Assembly (NCBI GenBank): GCA_937928015.1
Contig: CALFXA010000083.1
Location: 1 to 24,300, forward strand
Source: an uncultured Anaerolineales bacterium
Lineage (GTDB): Bacteria; Chloroflexota; Anaerolineae; Anaerolineales; Villigracilaceae
DNA: 24,300 nt
Reading direction: 5' to 3'
In this document: positions 7,978 to 15,302 of the stretch, one piece after another
Layout: every line of letters begins with the position of its first letter
Position numbering within the stretch: position 1 is the first letter of the stretch
Program-made: the position numbers and the translations under genes
Notes under the pieces: model-generated
Told to the model about the DNA's origin: nothing
Seen by the model: the letters and a program-made list of their open reading frames with translations, nothing else
Database searches by the model: none

Positions 7978-9243
7978 TCAGTCGTGACTTTCATTCCCAT
8001 TACTATTCTCGTTGTCATTCCCATTGTTAGTGTTCTCGTTTTCGTTCTTGTTTTCATTCTCGTTCTTGTTCTCGTTCTTATTTTCGCCGTCATCAGACGA
8101 GTTATCGTTGCCGCTGTTATCGTCGCCCGAATTGTCATTCTGACTGACATCCGTCCCGTCATCGGAGGAATCCGAATTATTGGAAGGATTTGTCCCCGTG
8201 TGGTCGGAACCTGAGTTCTTGATCTCGACCAGGGTGACGATGAAACGTCCGTCCGCGGTGAAGTAACCCCTGACCTCCACCTGCATCCCCGCTTTCACCA
8301 GGGCCAGCAGCGCGGGATCATTTACATACACGGTCTGCCCGTCGATGACCCAGACATTGCCGTCGATGGATTGCAACGTGCCTTCGATGTGGAAGGTGCC
8401 CCTACGCGTATTGGACTCGTTCTCGTTCTTGTTCTCGTCCTGGGGCTCGTTCTCGTTGGTCGAGGGAACGCTTCCGCCGCCGTTGTCGTGGACGGTGGAC
8501 GGCTTCTCGGACTCATCGTTTTCACCCGTCGGGACGACACTGCCGGGCGGAAGCACCTGAACCGCCATAGCCGAGACATGCCCCGCCGAGTCGGTCTGGC
8601 CCGTGACGATGACGGCCGCACCCACGGTCAACGGATCGCCTGAAAAGGCGGTGACGTTCGTGATCGCCACAGGCACGGTCGAGACAACGATGCTCGCGTT
8701 GCTGCTTTCGGTCACCACACCGCTGAAGGTGATGGAGACCACCCGCCCTTCGCGCAAGAGCTCAGAGACTTCATCCAGGCGCTCCTGCTCATACTCACCC
8801 TCCATGGCTTCACGCACCGTGGGCGAAAAGACGAAGAACAGACGCATGTCTTCCCAGGTCCGTTTGACGGGATACAGGTTCTCGCCGGGCAGGGCCGTGG
8901 ACGAGGCCTGGACCAACCCCGTCCCGCCCATCAAGGCGGCCACGGTCAGGCTGAGGGAAATCGCCAGCCTCTGGAACAACGGGATGACACGCTGACGTCC
9001 GCGGACGGGGCGCTTTGCCTCGCGCATCTCGGCGGCCTGCTGGAGCAGGCGGGCCTTTCCGCGCCGCATCGCCTCTGTGGAGGGCATCGGGGCGGGCATG
9101 GCACGCGCCTGTTGGGCGGCTTCAAGGATGGGGCGAAGTTCGGACTCCAGGTCGGGGTGGCGGGCCAGGATGGTATCGAGGCTGTCGCCGTTTTCCAAGG
9201 CTTGGAGGCAGATTTCAAGGATATCGTACAGGTTATTATTCAT
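7978..9243 (-). CDS. Membrane anti-sigma factor-like protein with DUF5667/DUF5666-like domains
   Basis: This 421-residue protein is the likely partner of the ECF sigma factor encoded just upstream: its ATG lies inside the sigma gene (ATGAATAA overlap of 8 bases), so the two are translationally coupled. The N-terminal cytosolic part (ICLQALENGDSLDTILARHP, residues 11-30) is of a kind often seen on sigma-linked membrane proteins in Chloroflexota. One membrane helix spans about 93-114. Outside the cell, LPGENLYPVKRTWEDMRL (118-135) matches a DUF5667-type segment. Two DUF5666-like beta domains follow (about 170-240 and 285-350). The last 65 residues are an Asn/Asp/Glu-rich low-complexity tail. 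The sigma-binding role is inferred from position and architecture; no classic zinc-binding anti-sigma motif is seen. Confidence 0.75.
   Translation of the reverse strand: MNNNLYDILEICLQALENGDSLDTILARHPDLESELRPILEAAQQARAMPAPMPSTEAMRRGKARLLQQAAEMREAKRPVRGRQRVIPLFQRLAISLSLTVAALMGGTGLVQASSTALPGENLYPVKRTWEDMRLFFVFSPTVREAMEGEYEQERLDEVSELLREGRVVSITFSGVVTESSNASIVVSTVPVAITNVTAFSGDPLTVGAAVIVTGQTDSAGHVSAMAVQVLPPGSVVPTGENDESEKPSTVHDNGGGSVPSTNENEPQDENKNENESNTRRGTFHIEGTLQSIDGNVWVIDGQTVYVNDPALLALVKAGMQVEVRGYFTADGRFIVTLVEIKNSGSDHTGTNPSNNSDSSDDGTDVSQNDNSGDDNSGNDNSSDDGENKNENKNENENKNENENTNNGNDNENSNGNESHD
7981..8095 (-). repeat. Low-complexity coding repeat (Asn/Glu/Lys tail)
   Basis: The 3' end of the anti-sigma gene is a degenerate 6-base repeat (AAY-GAR/AAR codon pairs) encoding the NENKNENENKNE-like tail. 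The repeat creates an artificial hydrophobic open frame on the opposite strand. Confidence 0.8.
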
Positions 9244-9784
9244 GGGGCACTTCACCGATCTGGCGCTGGAGTGCAGCCAGCGCGCGGAACTGGAGGGCCT
9301 TGACGGCATTCACGTTCTTCTTCATGTGGGAGGCGGTCTCTTCGAGGGAATATCCCTCGCCAAACCGCAAGGCCAACACATGCTGTTGTTCAGGGGTCAG
9401 TTGCGCGTACGCCTGTTGCACGGAACGATTCTGTTCGCGCAGGTCAAATTCAATGGGCGGACCCGGTTGATGGTCCATGTGCGTCTCGGAGATCGCCTCC
9501 ACCGGGCGGCGATAACGCTGACGCAGGTGATCCGTCACGGCATGCGAGGCGGTGGAGATCAGCCAGCCTTTGATGTTCGATTGCGGCCCGCGGCGGTTCT
9601 GGACCGCTTCCAACAGGCGGACAAAAACATCGCTGGCGATATCCTCCGCCACAGCCTGGTCACTGAGACGGTAGTACACGTAGCGGAAAACTTCTGGATA
9701 GTATTGGTCATAGACGGCACTGATGGCCTGCGAATCCAATTTCTGCAGGCCTTCGAGCGCGCGCCTTTCATCGTAATTTGACAT
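9236..9784 (-). CDS. ECF-type RNA polymerase sigma factor
   Basis: The 182-residue product has sigma region 2 at about 22-92 (ISAVYDQYYPEVFRYVYYRL, then AEDIASDVFVRLLEA) and region 4 at about 125-175 (LTPEQQHVLALRFGEGYSLE and ETASHMKKNVNAVKALQFRA), a spacing typical of extracytoplasmic-function sigma factors. It would direct RNA polymerase to envelope-related promoters when its membrane partner, the next gene, releases it. An upstream ATG at 9835 would add 17 residues, but it lies only 4 bases after an extended -10 box, so the ATG at 9784 is preferred. Neither start has a strong ribosome-binding site, so the start is uncertain. Confidence 0.9.
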   Translation of the reverse strand: MSNYDERRALEGLQKLDSQAISAVYDQYYPEVFRYVYYRLSDQAVAEDIASDVFVRLLEAVQNRRGPQSNIKGWLISTASHAVTDHLRQRYRRPVEAISETHMDHQPGPPIEFDLREQNRSVQQAYAQLTPEQQHVLALRFGEGYSLEETASHMKKNVNAVKALQFRALAALQRQIGEVPHE

Positions 9785-9839
9785 GGACAAAGGGGCCACC
9801 CGGCGGGTAATTGATATGGAGCCTTGTGTGTTCATGCAA

Positions 9840-9848
9840 AGTATATCA
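9840..9848 (-). promoter_or_regulatory. Extended -10 promoter of the sigma/anti-sigma operon
   Basis: On the minus strand TGATATACT reads as an extended -10 element (TGn plus TATACT). Transcription would begin near 9833. The -35 region falls inside the hairpin at 9852-9881 and shows no TTGACA-like box. Confidence 0.55.
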
Positions 9849-9851
9849 TCC

Positions 9852-9881
9852 CCCCGTCGGCCAGTGGCCTGGCCGACGGGG
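9852..9881. terminator. Strong hairpin between the DUF5666 lipoprotein and sigma genes
   Basis: A perfect 12-bp inverted repeat, CCCCGTCGGCCA (9852-9863) with TGGCCGACGGGG (9870-9881), has a 6-base loop. It follows the lipoprotein stop codon by 12 bases. It has no T-run on the minus strand, so it is an atypical terminator or an mRNA 3' stabiliser. It overlaps the -35 region of the sigma operon. Confidence 0.6.
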
Positions 9882-9893
9882 ATTCGAACTCAA

Positions 9894-10808
9894 CTAATCG
9901 TCGCCGTTTCCGTTTCCGTTGCCATTCCCGTTCCCGCCGCCGTTGTCGTTGCCATTGCCATTGCCACCGTCGTGGTCTTCGTTTCCGTTGCCATTATCGT
10001 TGGAGTTGGCATTGCCATCGTGATCGTCATTACCGTTCCCATTGTCGTTGACATTGGTATTATCGTCGTTGCCATTGCCGTTTCCGTTTCCATTGTCGTT
10101 GACGTTGGTATTGTCATTGCCATTACCGTTGCCGTTCTCATTGGCATTGGAATTGCCGTTGGCGTTGTCATCGCCGCCGCCCGAAGAGCGCAACTCGATC
10201 TCGCGGATGGTCAACGTGCCGTCAGGATTGGTGACGAAGTGGATCTTGACCTCGACACCCACCTCCAGCAGGCCCTTGACCTCGCTGAAGTTGGTCAACT
10301 GGTAGACCACACCGCCGATGGTGACAGTGGAGTCGGTCATGGCCTCGATCACACCGAAGATCTCACCGTCGCCGCCCGTGGACGGAGGCGGGGTTTGGGT
10401 CGGGTCGGGATAGCTGCTGGGATTGGAACCAGCCGCCGCTGCAGCAGGCGCACCTGCGCTCGGAGCCAGAACGTTCTGAACACGGGTGGACGCCACTGTG
10501 CCATCCTGGTTGACCTTTCCCTGGACCCTGACCAGGTCACCCACCTGGACGGTATCAGCCACCGTCTGCGGCTCCACGGTGACGGTCTTGCCGTCGACCA
10601 CCCACTGATTCCCATTTATCGACTCGACCGTGCCGCTGAAAGCGACTTCCACGGCCAGCACTTTGGGGGCATCCATGGCGGATGGGTTGGAGGAAGACGA
10701 CTGCGGGGCGGCCGGGGCCGCCGCGGGGGCCGTCCCAGCACAGGCGCTCAGGATATAAGACGCCAGGATGGTGACGGTTAATAGGGTAAAACGCATGGAT
10801 TTCTTCAT
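9894..10808 (-). CDS. DUF5666-like lipoprotein with Asn/Gly-rich tail
   Basis: The 304-residue product has a lipoprotein signal peptide with lipobox LSAC (C23), so it should be lipid-anchored outside the membrane. Two DUF5666-like beta domains follow (about 55-115, FSGTVESINGNQWVVDGKTV; and about 147-207, FGVIEAMTDSTVTIGGVVYQ). The last 95 residues are almost only Asn, Gly and Asp. The same domain type and a similar tail occur in the anti-sigma protein two genes downstream, suggesting both act on, or sense, the same surface feature; this is inference. A strong ribosome-binding site (AGGTG) lies 5 bases before the ATG. The function of DUF5666 is unknown. Confidence 0.82.
   Translation of the reverse strand: MKKSMRFTLLTVTILASYILSACAGTAPAAAPAAPQSSSSNPSAMDAPKVLAVEVAFSGTVESINGNQWVVDGKTVTVEPQTVADTVQVGDLVRVQGKVNQDGTVASTRVQNVLAPSAGAPAAAAAGSNPSSYPDPTQTPPPSTGGDGEIFGVIEAMTDSTVTIGGVVYQLTNFSEVKGLLEVGVEVKIHFVTNPDGTLTIREIELRSSGGGDDNANGNSNANENGNGNGNDNTNVNDNGNGNGNGNDDNTNVNDNGNGNDDHDGNANSNDNGNGNEDHDGGNGNGNDNGGGNGNGNGNGNGDD
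9897..10165 (-). repeat. Low-complexity coding repeat (Asn-Gly/Asn-Asp tail)
   Basis: About 270 bases of degenerate 6-base repeat (GGN-AAY and AAY-GAY codon pairs), including a larger unit encoding NTNVNDNGNGN that occurs twice. Such a tract can change length by slippage and is prone to assembly error. Confidence 0.8.
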
Positions 10809-10879
10809 CTTTCACCTCATAAGTATTTTGGAGTGGTTACATCTGATTAGTCGCCAGCCCACGAGAAAAGTTACGGGAT

Positions 10880-10913
10880 AAAAAAACAGCGCGAGATTTG
10901 CATCTCGCGCTGT
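10880..10913 (-). terminator. Terminator of the PLD lipoprotein gene
   Basis: A perfect 12-bp stem, ACAGCGCGAGAT (10886-10897) with ATCTCGCGCTGT (10902-10913), and a 4-base loop are followed on the minus strand by a run of T. Confidence 0.92.
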
Positions 10914-10932
10914 CGCGTTGGAGCAGGGAAAA

Positions 10933-12051
10933 TCACTTCGTCGCCTGGGCGAATACCCGCTGGAACTCCGCCAGGTATTGGGAGGCGATGAACGAATCGT
11001 AGATGACGAGCAGGTTCTCGTCGTTACGCGTCTCGGCGCTGTTGGTGAAATTGTACGAGCCTGTGATGACGATTGCCTCGTCGATGATGATGACCTTGTG
11101 ATGCAGCAGCCCGGGGATGCCGTCAGCGCGGACGTCGATGCCCGCCTGACGAAACGGGTCGAACTCGGTACCGATGTTCGATTTGATCTGCTCCGCATCC
11201 ATGACGCCTTTCACGGTCACGCCCTCCTCGGCCCGCGCACGGATGGCTTCCGCCAGCGGGTCGGAAGTGAACGAGTAGGCCATGAAGTAGATGCTTTCCT
11301 CGGCGTTATTGAGCAGGTCGAGCAGGTTGGCGGCGATATTGTCGTCGGGTGAGAAATACACGTCGATGGGCGTCCCGTCGATGGTCACGCGTGGATTGGG
11401 GGTGGCGGCCACGGTATCGGTGCCAAACTTATCGTCCAGGAACATCTCGTTGAACTCGGTAGTGTAATCCTCAGCCATCTTCACCGAGCGGATTCGCATC
11501 AGGTTGTTGTCATCCTGGTAGGTACCCGAGTCGGTGAAGTTCATCGAACCCATCCAAACCTCGGAATTGTCGATGACGACGAACTTGTTGTGCATCAGGC
11601 CTTCGCGGCGGTCGCCCAACACGGGGATGCCCGCGTCCACCAGCCTCTGCGGATCGGAGCGGTCGCGGTTGTCGCTTTCCATGACCACGCGCACCAACAC
11701 GCCGCGATCCCGCGCGCGGATCAGGGCATCCGTCACGCTGTCGAGGCTCAGGCTGTAGATGGCGGCATCCACGCTCAGGCGGGCCGCATCGATGGCCGCC
11801 ACCAGCGGACCGTCCGCACCGCCTGTGTGCTGCGAGGCCTGCGGGCTGGACGGGTTGGTGAAATACAACTCATACCAGGGACCGCGCACGCCGTACGCGG
11901 CAGGCAGGGAAATATCGGTGGTGGACTGGTCAGGCGTGGACGTGACCTCGGACGGAAGCGCCGTCTCGGTGGCGGGGTACACGACCACGGGGGAAGGGGC
12001 GCAGGCGGTCAATAAGGTCAGGCAGGCAACGAGTCCCAGGATTTTTTTCAT
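10933..12051 (-). CDS. Phospholipase D-like lipoprotein with two HKD motifs
   Basis: This 372-residue protein starts with a lipoprotein signal peptide (lipobox LTAC, C17), so it is probably exported and lipid-anchored. It carries two complete HxKx4D motifs of the phospholipase D superfamily: HNKFVVID (H154, K156, D161) followed by GSMNF, and HHKVIIID (H317, K319, D324) followed by GSYNF. Two motifs in one chain form a single active site for phosphodiester cleavage or transfer. The substrate could be a phospholipid, cardiolipin-type lipid or extracellular nucleic acid; the sequence does not decide. It has its own extended -10 promoter, a GGAG ribosome-binding site, and a strong terminator, and is divergent from murJ. 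Confidence 0.9.
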   Translation of the reverse strand: MKKILGLVACLTLLTACAPSPVVVYPATETALPSEVTSTPDQSTTDISLPAAYGVRGPWYELYFTNPSSPQASQHTGGADGPLVAAIDAARLSVDAAIYSLSLDSVTDALIRARDRGVLVRVVMESDNRDRSDPQRLVDAGIPVLGDRREGLMHNKFVVIDNSEVWMGSMNFTDSGTYQDDNNLMRIRSVKMAEDYTTEFNEMFLDDKFGTDTVAATPNPRVTIDGTPIDVYFSPDDNIAANLLDLLNNAEESIYFMAYSFTSDPLAEAIRARAEEGVTVKGVMDAEQIKSNIGTEFDPFRQAGIDVRADGIPGLLHHKVIIIDEAIVITGSYNFTNSAETRNDENLLVIYDSFIASQYLAEFQRVFAQATK

Positions 12052-12077
12052 GTCGGCTCCAGGTCAGGGGTGGCGAA

Positions 12078-12086
12078 ATTATAGCA
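12078..12086 (-). promoter_or_regulatory. Extended -10 promoter of the PLD gene
   Basis: TGCTATAAT on the minus strand is a perfect extended -10 element. It ends 26 bases before the PLD ATG, and a CTGGAG ribosome-binding site lies between. Confidence 0.7.
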
Positions 12087-12109
12087 CAACTGTTCGATAT
12101 GATTGGCTG

Positions 12110-12115
12110 TATAAT
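12110..12115 (+). promoter_or_regulatory. -10 box of a leaderless murJ mRNA
   Basis: A consensus TATAAT is followed by 8 bases (CCCCGCTC) and then the GTG start of murJ, so +1 should fall on or within two bases of the start codon. No Shine-Dalgarno site is present and the -35 region is weak. It lies back to back with the PLD promoter. Confidence 0.6.
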
Positions 12116-12123
12116 CCCCGCTC

Positions 12124-13698
12124 GTGACCGAGAACTCTTCCAACCGTCAGATTGCGCGCGCCGCGGGCACGATCATGTTTGCTTTCGTCTTGAGCAACCT
12201 GGTCGGGCTGGTGCGGCAGATCCTCATCTCCAACGCCTTCGGCACCGACCAGGCCATCGACGCCTTCTACGCCGCCTCGACCTACCCCGACCTGATCTTC
12301 AGCCTGGTGGCGGGTGGCGCGCTCTCGTCGGCTTTCATCCCGACCTTCACGGGATTCCTCGCCAAAGACGACCGCGCCTCGGCCTGGAAGTTGGCCTCGT
12401 CCATCGTCAACATCGTGCTAGCGACCCTGAGCCTGCTCAGCGTTCTTTCGGCGCTTCTCGCCCCGCAGATCATCCGCTTCATCCTCGCGCCCGACTTCAG
12501 CGCCGACCAGCAGGCGCTGGCCGCTTCGTTGCTGCGCGTCCTGTTGATTGCGCCCGCCATCTTCGGCGTGAGTGGACTGCTGATGGGCATCCTCAACTCG
12601 CATCAGAAATTCCTGCTGCCCGCACTGGCCCCCAGCATGTACTGGATCGGCATGATCTTCGGGCTGCTCTTCCTCGTGCCTTCGATGGGCATCTTCGGCC
12701 TGGCCTGGGGAGCCGTGCTCGGCGCGGCCCTGCATCTGCTGGTCCAACTGCCTGACCTGTTCAAACTCCCCGCGTGGACCTACCTGCCCACCTTCGGCTT
12801 CGACAACTCCGCCGTGCGGGAAGTCGGGCGGCTGATGGGACCGCGCTTGCTGGGCGTGGCCGTGGTGCAGCTCAACTTCGTGGTCAACACCATCATCGCC
12901 AGCGGATTGAGCGAAGGCTCACTCTCGGCCATCAAGTACGCCTTCCAGATCATGACCATGCCGCAGGTCGCCATCGCGCAGGCCATCGCCATCGCCGCCC
13001 TGCCGACCTTTTCCGCGCAGGCCGCGCGCGGCGAACACGGCGAGATGCGCACCTCGCTGGCGGCCACCCTGCGCGGCGTGGTATTGCTTTCTTTGCCCGC
13101 CACCCTCGGCCTGATCCTGCTGCGCGACTCGGTCATCGCGGCCCTCTTCCAACGCGGCGAGTTCGACGCCACCTCCACGCAAATGGTGGCCTGGGCACTG
13201 CTGTGGTACACCGCAGGCCTCGTCGGACATTCCATCGTCGAGATTCTCTCGCGCGCCTTCTATGCCTTGCACGACACGAAGACGCCCGTATTGGTCGGCA
13301 CTCTGGCGATGGGACTGAACGTGGTCTTCAGCTTTCTGTTTGCGTGGATCTTCGAGAAGGTCGGCTGGATGCCGCACGGCGGGTTGGCCCTGGCCAATTC
13401 CCTGGCCACCGCCCTCGAAGGCGCCGCCCTCTTCATTTTCATGCGCAAACGGCTGGACGGGCTGGAGGGTCCGCACTTGCTGCGCGGATTCGGAGCCGCG
13501 GCCCTGTCCACGCTGGGAATGTCGCTGGGGTTGTGGGGCTGGCTCAAGTGGACGGAGGGTCAGAGTATCTGGCTCATCGCGGCAGGCGGTGTGGCGCTCG
13601 GGGGTCTGATCTACGGCCTGGGGATGTTGATCCTGCGTGTCCCCGAAGTGACCGCCCTGCGGACCTGGATCGGCTCGAAAGTATCGCGGATTCGTTGA
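12124..13698 (+). CDS. murJ: MurJ/MviN lipid II flippase
   Basis: MurJ flips the peptidoglycan precursor lipid II across the cytoplasmic membrane. This 524-residue polytopic protein matches the family in length and layout (about 14 hydrophobic segments). The N-terminal stretch contains the typical RAAGTIMFAFVLSNLVGLVR and AIDAFYAASTYPDLIFSLVAGG, the latter split here as IDAFYAASTYPDL and GGALSSAFIPTF. Middle segments such as RALYALHDTKTP-like SRAFYALHDTKTPV are also characteristic. The GTG start at 12124 follows a TATAAT box by 8 bases, so the mRNA is probably leaderless. The response regulator downstream has its own promoter. Related MOP-superfamily flippases are the alternative, but the conserved segments favour MurJ. 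Confidence 0.93.
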   Translation: MTENSSNRQIARAAGTIMFAFVLSNLVGLVRQILISNAFGTDQAIDAFYAASTYPDLIFSLVAGGALSSAFIPTFTGFLAKDDRASAWKLASSIVNIVLATLSLLSVLSALLAPQIIRFILAPDFSADQQALAASLLRVLLIAPAIFGVSGLLMGILNSHQKFLLPALAPSMYWIGMIFGLLFLVPSMGIFGLAWGAVLGAALHLLVQLPDLFKLPAWTYLPTFGFDNSAVREVGRLMGPRLLGVAVVQLNFVVNTIIASGLSEGSLSAIKYAFQIMTMPQVAIAQAIAIAALPTFSAQAARGEHGEMRTSLAATLRGVVLLSLPATLGLILLRDSVIAALFQRGEFDATSTQMVAWALLWYTAGLVGHSIVEILSRAFYALHDTKTPVLVGTLAMGLNVVFSFLFAWIFEKVGWMPHGGLALANSLATALEGAALFIFMRKRLDGLEGPHLLRGFGAAALSTLGMSLGLWGWLKWTEGQSIWLIAAGGVALGGLIYGLGMLILRVPEVTALRTWIGSKVSRIR

Positions 13699-13723
13699 TT
13701 GACTTCATTATTTATGCTATAGT
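13695..13723 (+). promoter_or_regulatory. Promoter of the response regulator gene
   Basis: TTGATT (13695-13700) and TATAGT (13718-13723) are separated by exactly 17 bases, and the -10 box is extended (TGC before it). The promoter starts inside the last codons of murJ. Transcription would begin near 13730. Confidence 0.7.
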
Positions 13724-13729
13724 ATTCCC

Positions 13730-13836
13730 GATTGCGCATCCCAAAAACAACTGACACCCCAGCCAATCAAAAGCGGAGGCGCTCCCGCAAACATCGAGGC
13801 CGCAACGGAGCACGGCTGGCCATGACTGGAGGAAAC
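13730..13836 (+). other. Structured 5' leader of the response regulator gene
   Basis: The predicted leader is about 107 bases long, GC-rich, and contains several nested inverted repeats, including CCAGCC with GGCTGG and GCCG with CGGC. I could not match it to a known riboswitch. It contains ACATCGAGG, also present in the thiolase leader. A TGGAGGA ribosome-binding site ends it. Confidence 0.35.
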
Positions 13837-14544
13837 ATGAACGAGCGGATTCTCGTCATCGATGATGACCCCGACGTTCGCAGTTTGGTTGAAATGATCT
13901 TTAAACCCCAGGGTATGATCACCCATGGGGCCTGTACTGGTGCAGAGGGTCTGAAGAAAGCCTACGATCTCCACCCCGATTTAATCATTTTGGATTTGAT
14001 GATGCCCATCATGGACGGCTTCGAAGTGTGCAGCCGCCTGCGCGAGTTGAGCAGTGTGCCCATCCTGATGCTGACGGCGCGCACCCACGACTCGGACATC
14101 CTGCGCGGATTCAACGTGGGCGCCGATGATTACGTCAAGAAGCCCTTCAGCCGCCCCGAGTTGGAGGCGCGGGTCCGCGCTCTGCTGCGGCGCAACCAAA
14201 ACCGTGCGTCCGAATCCTCCGCGGCGGTTAATCAGTATGAGGACGATGTCCTGCACATCCGGCTGGAGGATAAATCCGTCGTCATCAACGGAAAGAATAT
14301 CACCCTGTCTCCGATTGAGTTCTCCCTGCTCGCCTGCCTGGTGCGTCACAAAGGACAGGTGGTGTCGCACCGCGAGCTGATGCGCGAAGCCTGGGGGGAA
14401 ACGTACAGTTGCTCGAACTCGACTGTTTCGTTGTACGTGCATTACCTGCGCAGGAAATTAGAGAACGATCAGCAGGGTGGACATCAATATATCCATACGC
14501 AATGGGGGCGTGGATACTGGTTCGCGCCAAAAAACGAAGCCTGA
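13837..14544 (+). CDS. OmpR/PhoB-type response regulator (orphan)
   Basis: The 235-residue product has a receiver domain (about 4-115) with the acidic pocket D10/D11, phosphoacceptor D53 in LIILDLMMP, T80 and K102 in VKKPF. A winged-helix DNA-binding domain follows (about 132-230), with SPIEFSLLACLVRHKGQVVS and a C-terminal YVHYLRRKLEND and GRGYWFA typical of the OmpR/PhoB class. It is expected to bind DNA when phosphorylated. No histidine kinase lies next to it; murJ is upstream and a convergent operon downstream, so its signal and targets are unknown. The start at 13837 is set by the TGGAGGA site; longer frames upstream start inside the leader. Confidence 0.94.
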   Translation: MNERILVIDDDPDVRSLVEMIFKPQGMITHGACTGAEGLKKAYDLHPDLIILDLMMPIMDGFEVCSRLRELSSVPILMLTARTHDSDILRGFNVGADDYVKKPFSRPELEARVRALLRRNQNRASESSAAVNQYEDDVLHIRLEDKSVVINGKNITLSPIEFSLLACLVRHKGQVVSHRELMREAWGETYSCSNSTVSLYVHYLRRKLENDQQGGHQYIHTQWGRGYWFAPKNEA

Positions 14545-14553
14545 CCCTCGAAT

Positions 14554-14583
14554 AAAAATCCCCAACGCAGGTTGGGGATTTTT
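14554..14583. terminator. Bidirectional terminator
   Basis: AAAAATCCCCAAC (14554-14566) pairs with GTTGGGGATTTTT (14571-14583) around a GCAG loop. It has A- and T-runs on both sides and separates the convergent response regulator and PAP2 genes. Confidence 0.93.
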
Positions 14584-14586
14584 TCA

Positions 14587-15039
14587 CTACAAGACATGCA
14601 TCCACAAGAGGATGGCCACCAGAATTCCCAGCAGGACACCGCCGGTCACTTCCAGGGGGGTGTGTCCAAGCACCTCCCGCAACTCCTCCTCGCTCCAGAT
14701 GTGACCTCGCAGCAATTCCTCGAACAACACGTTGATGCGCTCCGCATGCATGCCCGCCTGTCGGCGCACACCCGCCGCATCGTAGATAACGATCATGGTG
14801 ATGGCCACACCCAACGCGAACATGGAACTGTCGAAGCCTTCGTGCAGGCCGATGGCCATGGTCGCACCCACCATCAGGGACGAGTGCGAGCTGGGCATGC
14901 CGCCTGCCGCCAGCAACATGGCCCAATTCAACTTACGCGAACGAAAAAACTCGAAGGGCACCTTGAGGATCTGCGCCAGCAGCCAGGCCGTCAGACCGCT
15001 GATGAGGGCTTCGTTCTTGAAAATATCGGCGAGGTTCAT
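14587..15039 (-). CDS. Divergent PAP2 family membrane protein
   Basis: This 150-residue integral membrane protein matches the divergent PAP2 (DUF212) family in length and motifs: GGMPSSHSS (residues 46-54, H52), YDAAGVRRQAGMHAERIN (about 85-102) and LGHTPLEVTGG near the C-terminus. PAP2 relatives remove phosphate from lipid phosphates at the membrane; whether this branch does so has not been shown to my knowledge. Its ATG overlaps the xseB stop codon by 4 bases (ATGA), so it is translationally coupled as the third gene of the xseA-xseB operon. There is no obvious functional tie to exonuclease VII. Confidence 0.9.
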   Translation of the reverse strand: MNLADIFKNEALISGLTAWLLAQILKVPFEFFRSRKLNWAMLLAAGGMPSSHSSLMVGATMAIGLHEGFDSSMFALGVAITMIVIYDAAGVRRQAGMHAERINVLFEELLRGHIWSEEELREVLGHTPLEVTGGVLLGILVAILLWMHVL

Positions 15040-15287
15040 GCGGACTCATCCTCGAACGGGATGGTCTCGCCGCCCGACATCTGCTTCACCTTGAGCTCGG
15101 CCGCTTCGAGCACCTCTCCGCAGCGCTGGATGAGGGCCTGGCCCCGTTCGAACAGCTTGATCGACTCTTCGAGCGGATTCTGCGAAGCGTCCCCCTCCAA
15201 CACGGTAACGATGGATTCCAATTCGGCGAGGGCTTCCTCGTAGGTCAGTTCTTCCACGGGCTTGGGGGTGGGTCTGGACTTGGCCAT
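15036..15287 (-). CDS. xseB: Exodeoxyribonuclease VII small subunit
   Basis: The 83-residue protein has the XseB fold signature: LTYEEALAELESIVTVLEGD, here with the family's conserved L-x-x-I-V-x-x-L-E pattern, followed by LEESIKLFERGQALIQRC and a helical C-terminal stretch AELKVKQM. XseB coats the helical arm of the large subunit XseA to form the active exonuclease, which degrades single-stranded DNA. It begins 15 bases after xseA, with a GGAG ribosome-binding site in the gap, and overlaps the PAP2 start by 4 bases. Confidence 0.95.
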   Translation of the reverse strand: MAKSRPTPKPVEELTYEEALAELESIVTVLEGDASQNPLEESIKLFERGQALIQRCGEVLEAAELKVKQMSGGETIPFEDESA

Positions 15288-15302
15288 GTTGCTCCAAAAA
15301 AA

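Noticed and set aside
9864..9896. On the minus strand GAGTTCGAATCCCCG followed by TCGGCCA resembles a tRNA T-arm and 3' end.
   Set aside because: The 5' strand of the T-stem does not pair with CCCC, no anticodon or D-arm is found, and the bases belong to a coding end and a hairpin. It is likely chance; an integration-site remnant is not supported.
7974..10171. Possible CRISPR array, because of regular short repeats.
   Set aside because: The repeats are 6-base coding units without spacers and lie within the reading frames of the anti-sigma and lipoprotein genes.
9783..10781. A plus-strand frame with a very hydrophobic Val/Ile-rich stretch that looks like membrane helices.
   Set aside because: It is the reverse complement of the Asn/Gly codon repeats of the lipoprotein. 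The similar frame at 7957-8214 is the antisense of the anti-sigma tail.
13757..13836. Possible c-di-GMP (GEMM-type) riboswitch before the response regulator, because of GCAAAC and GCAACGG segments.
   Set aside because: The conserved core and tetraloop-receptor parts do not line up with the known consensus.
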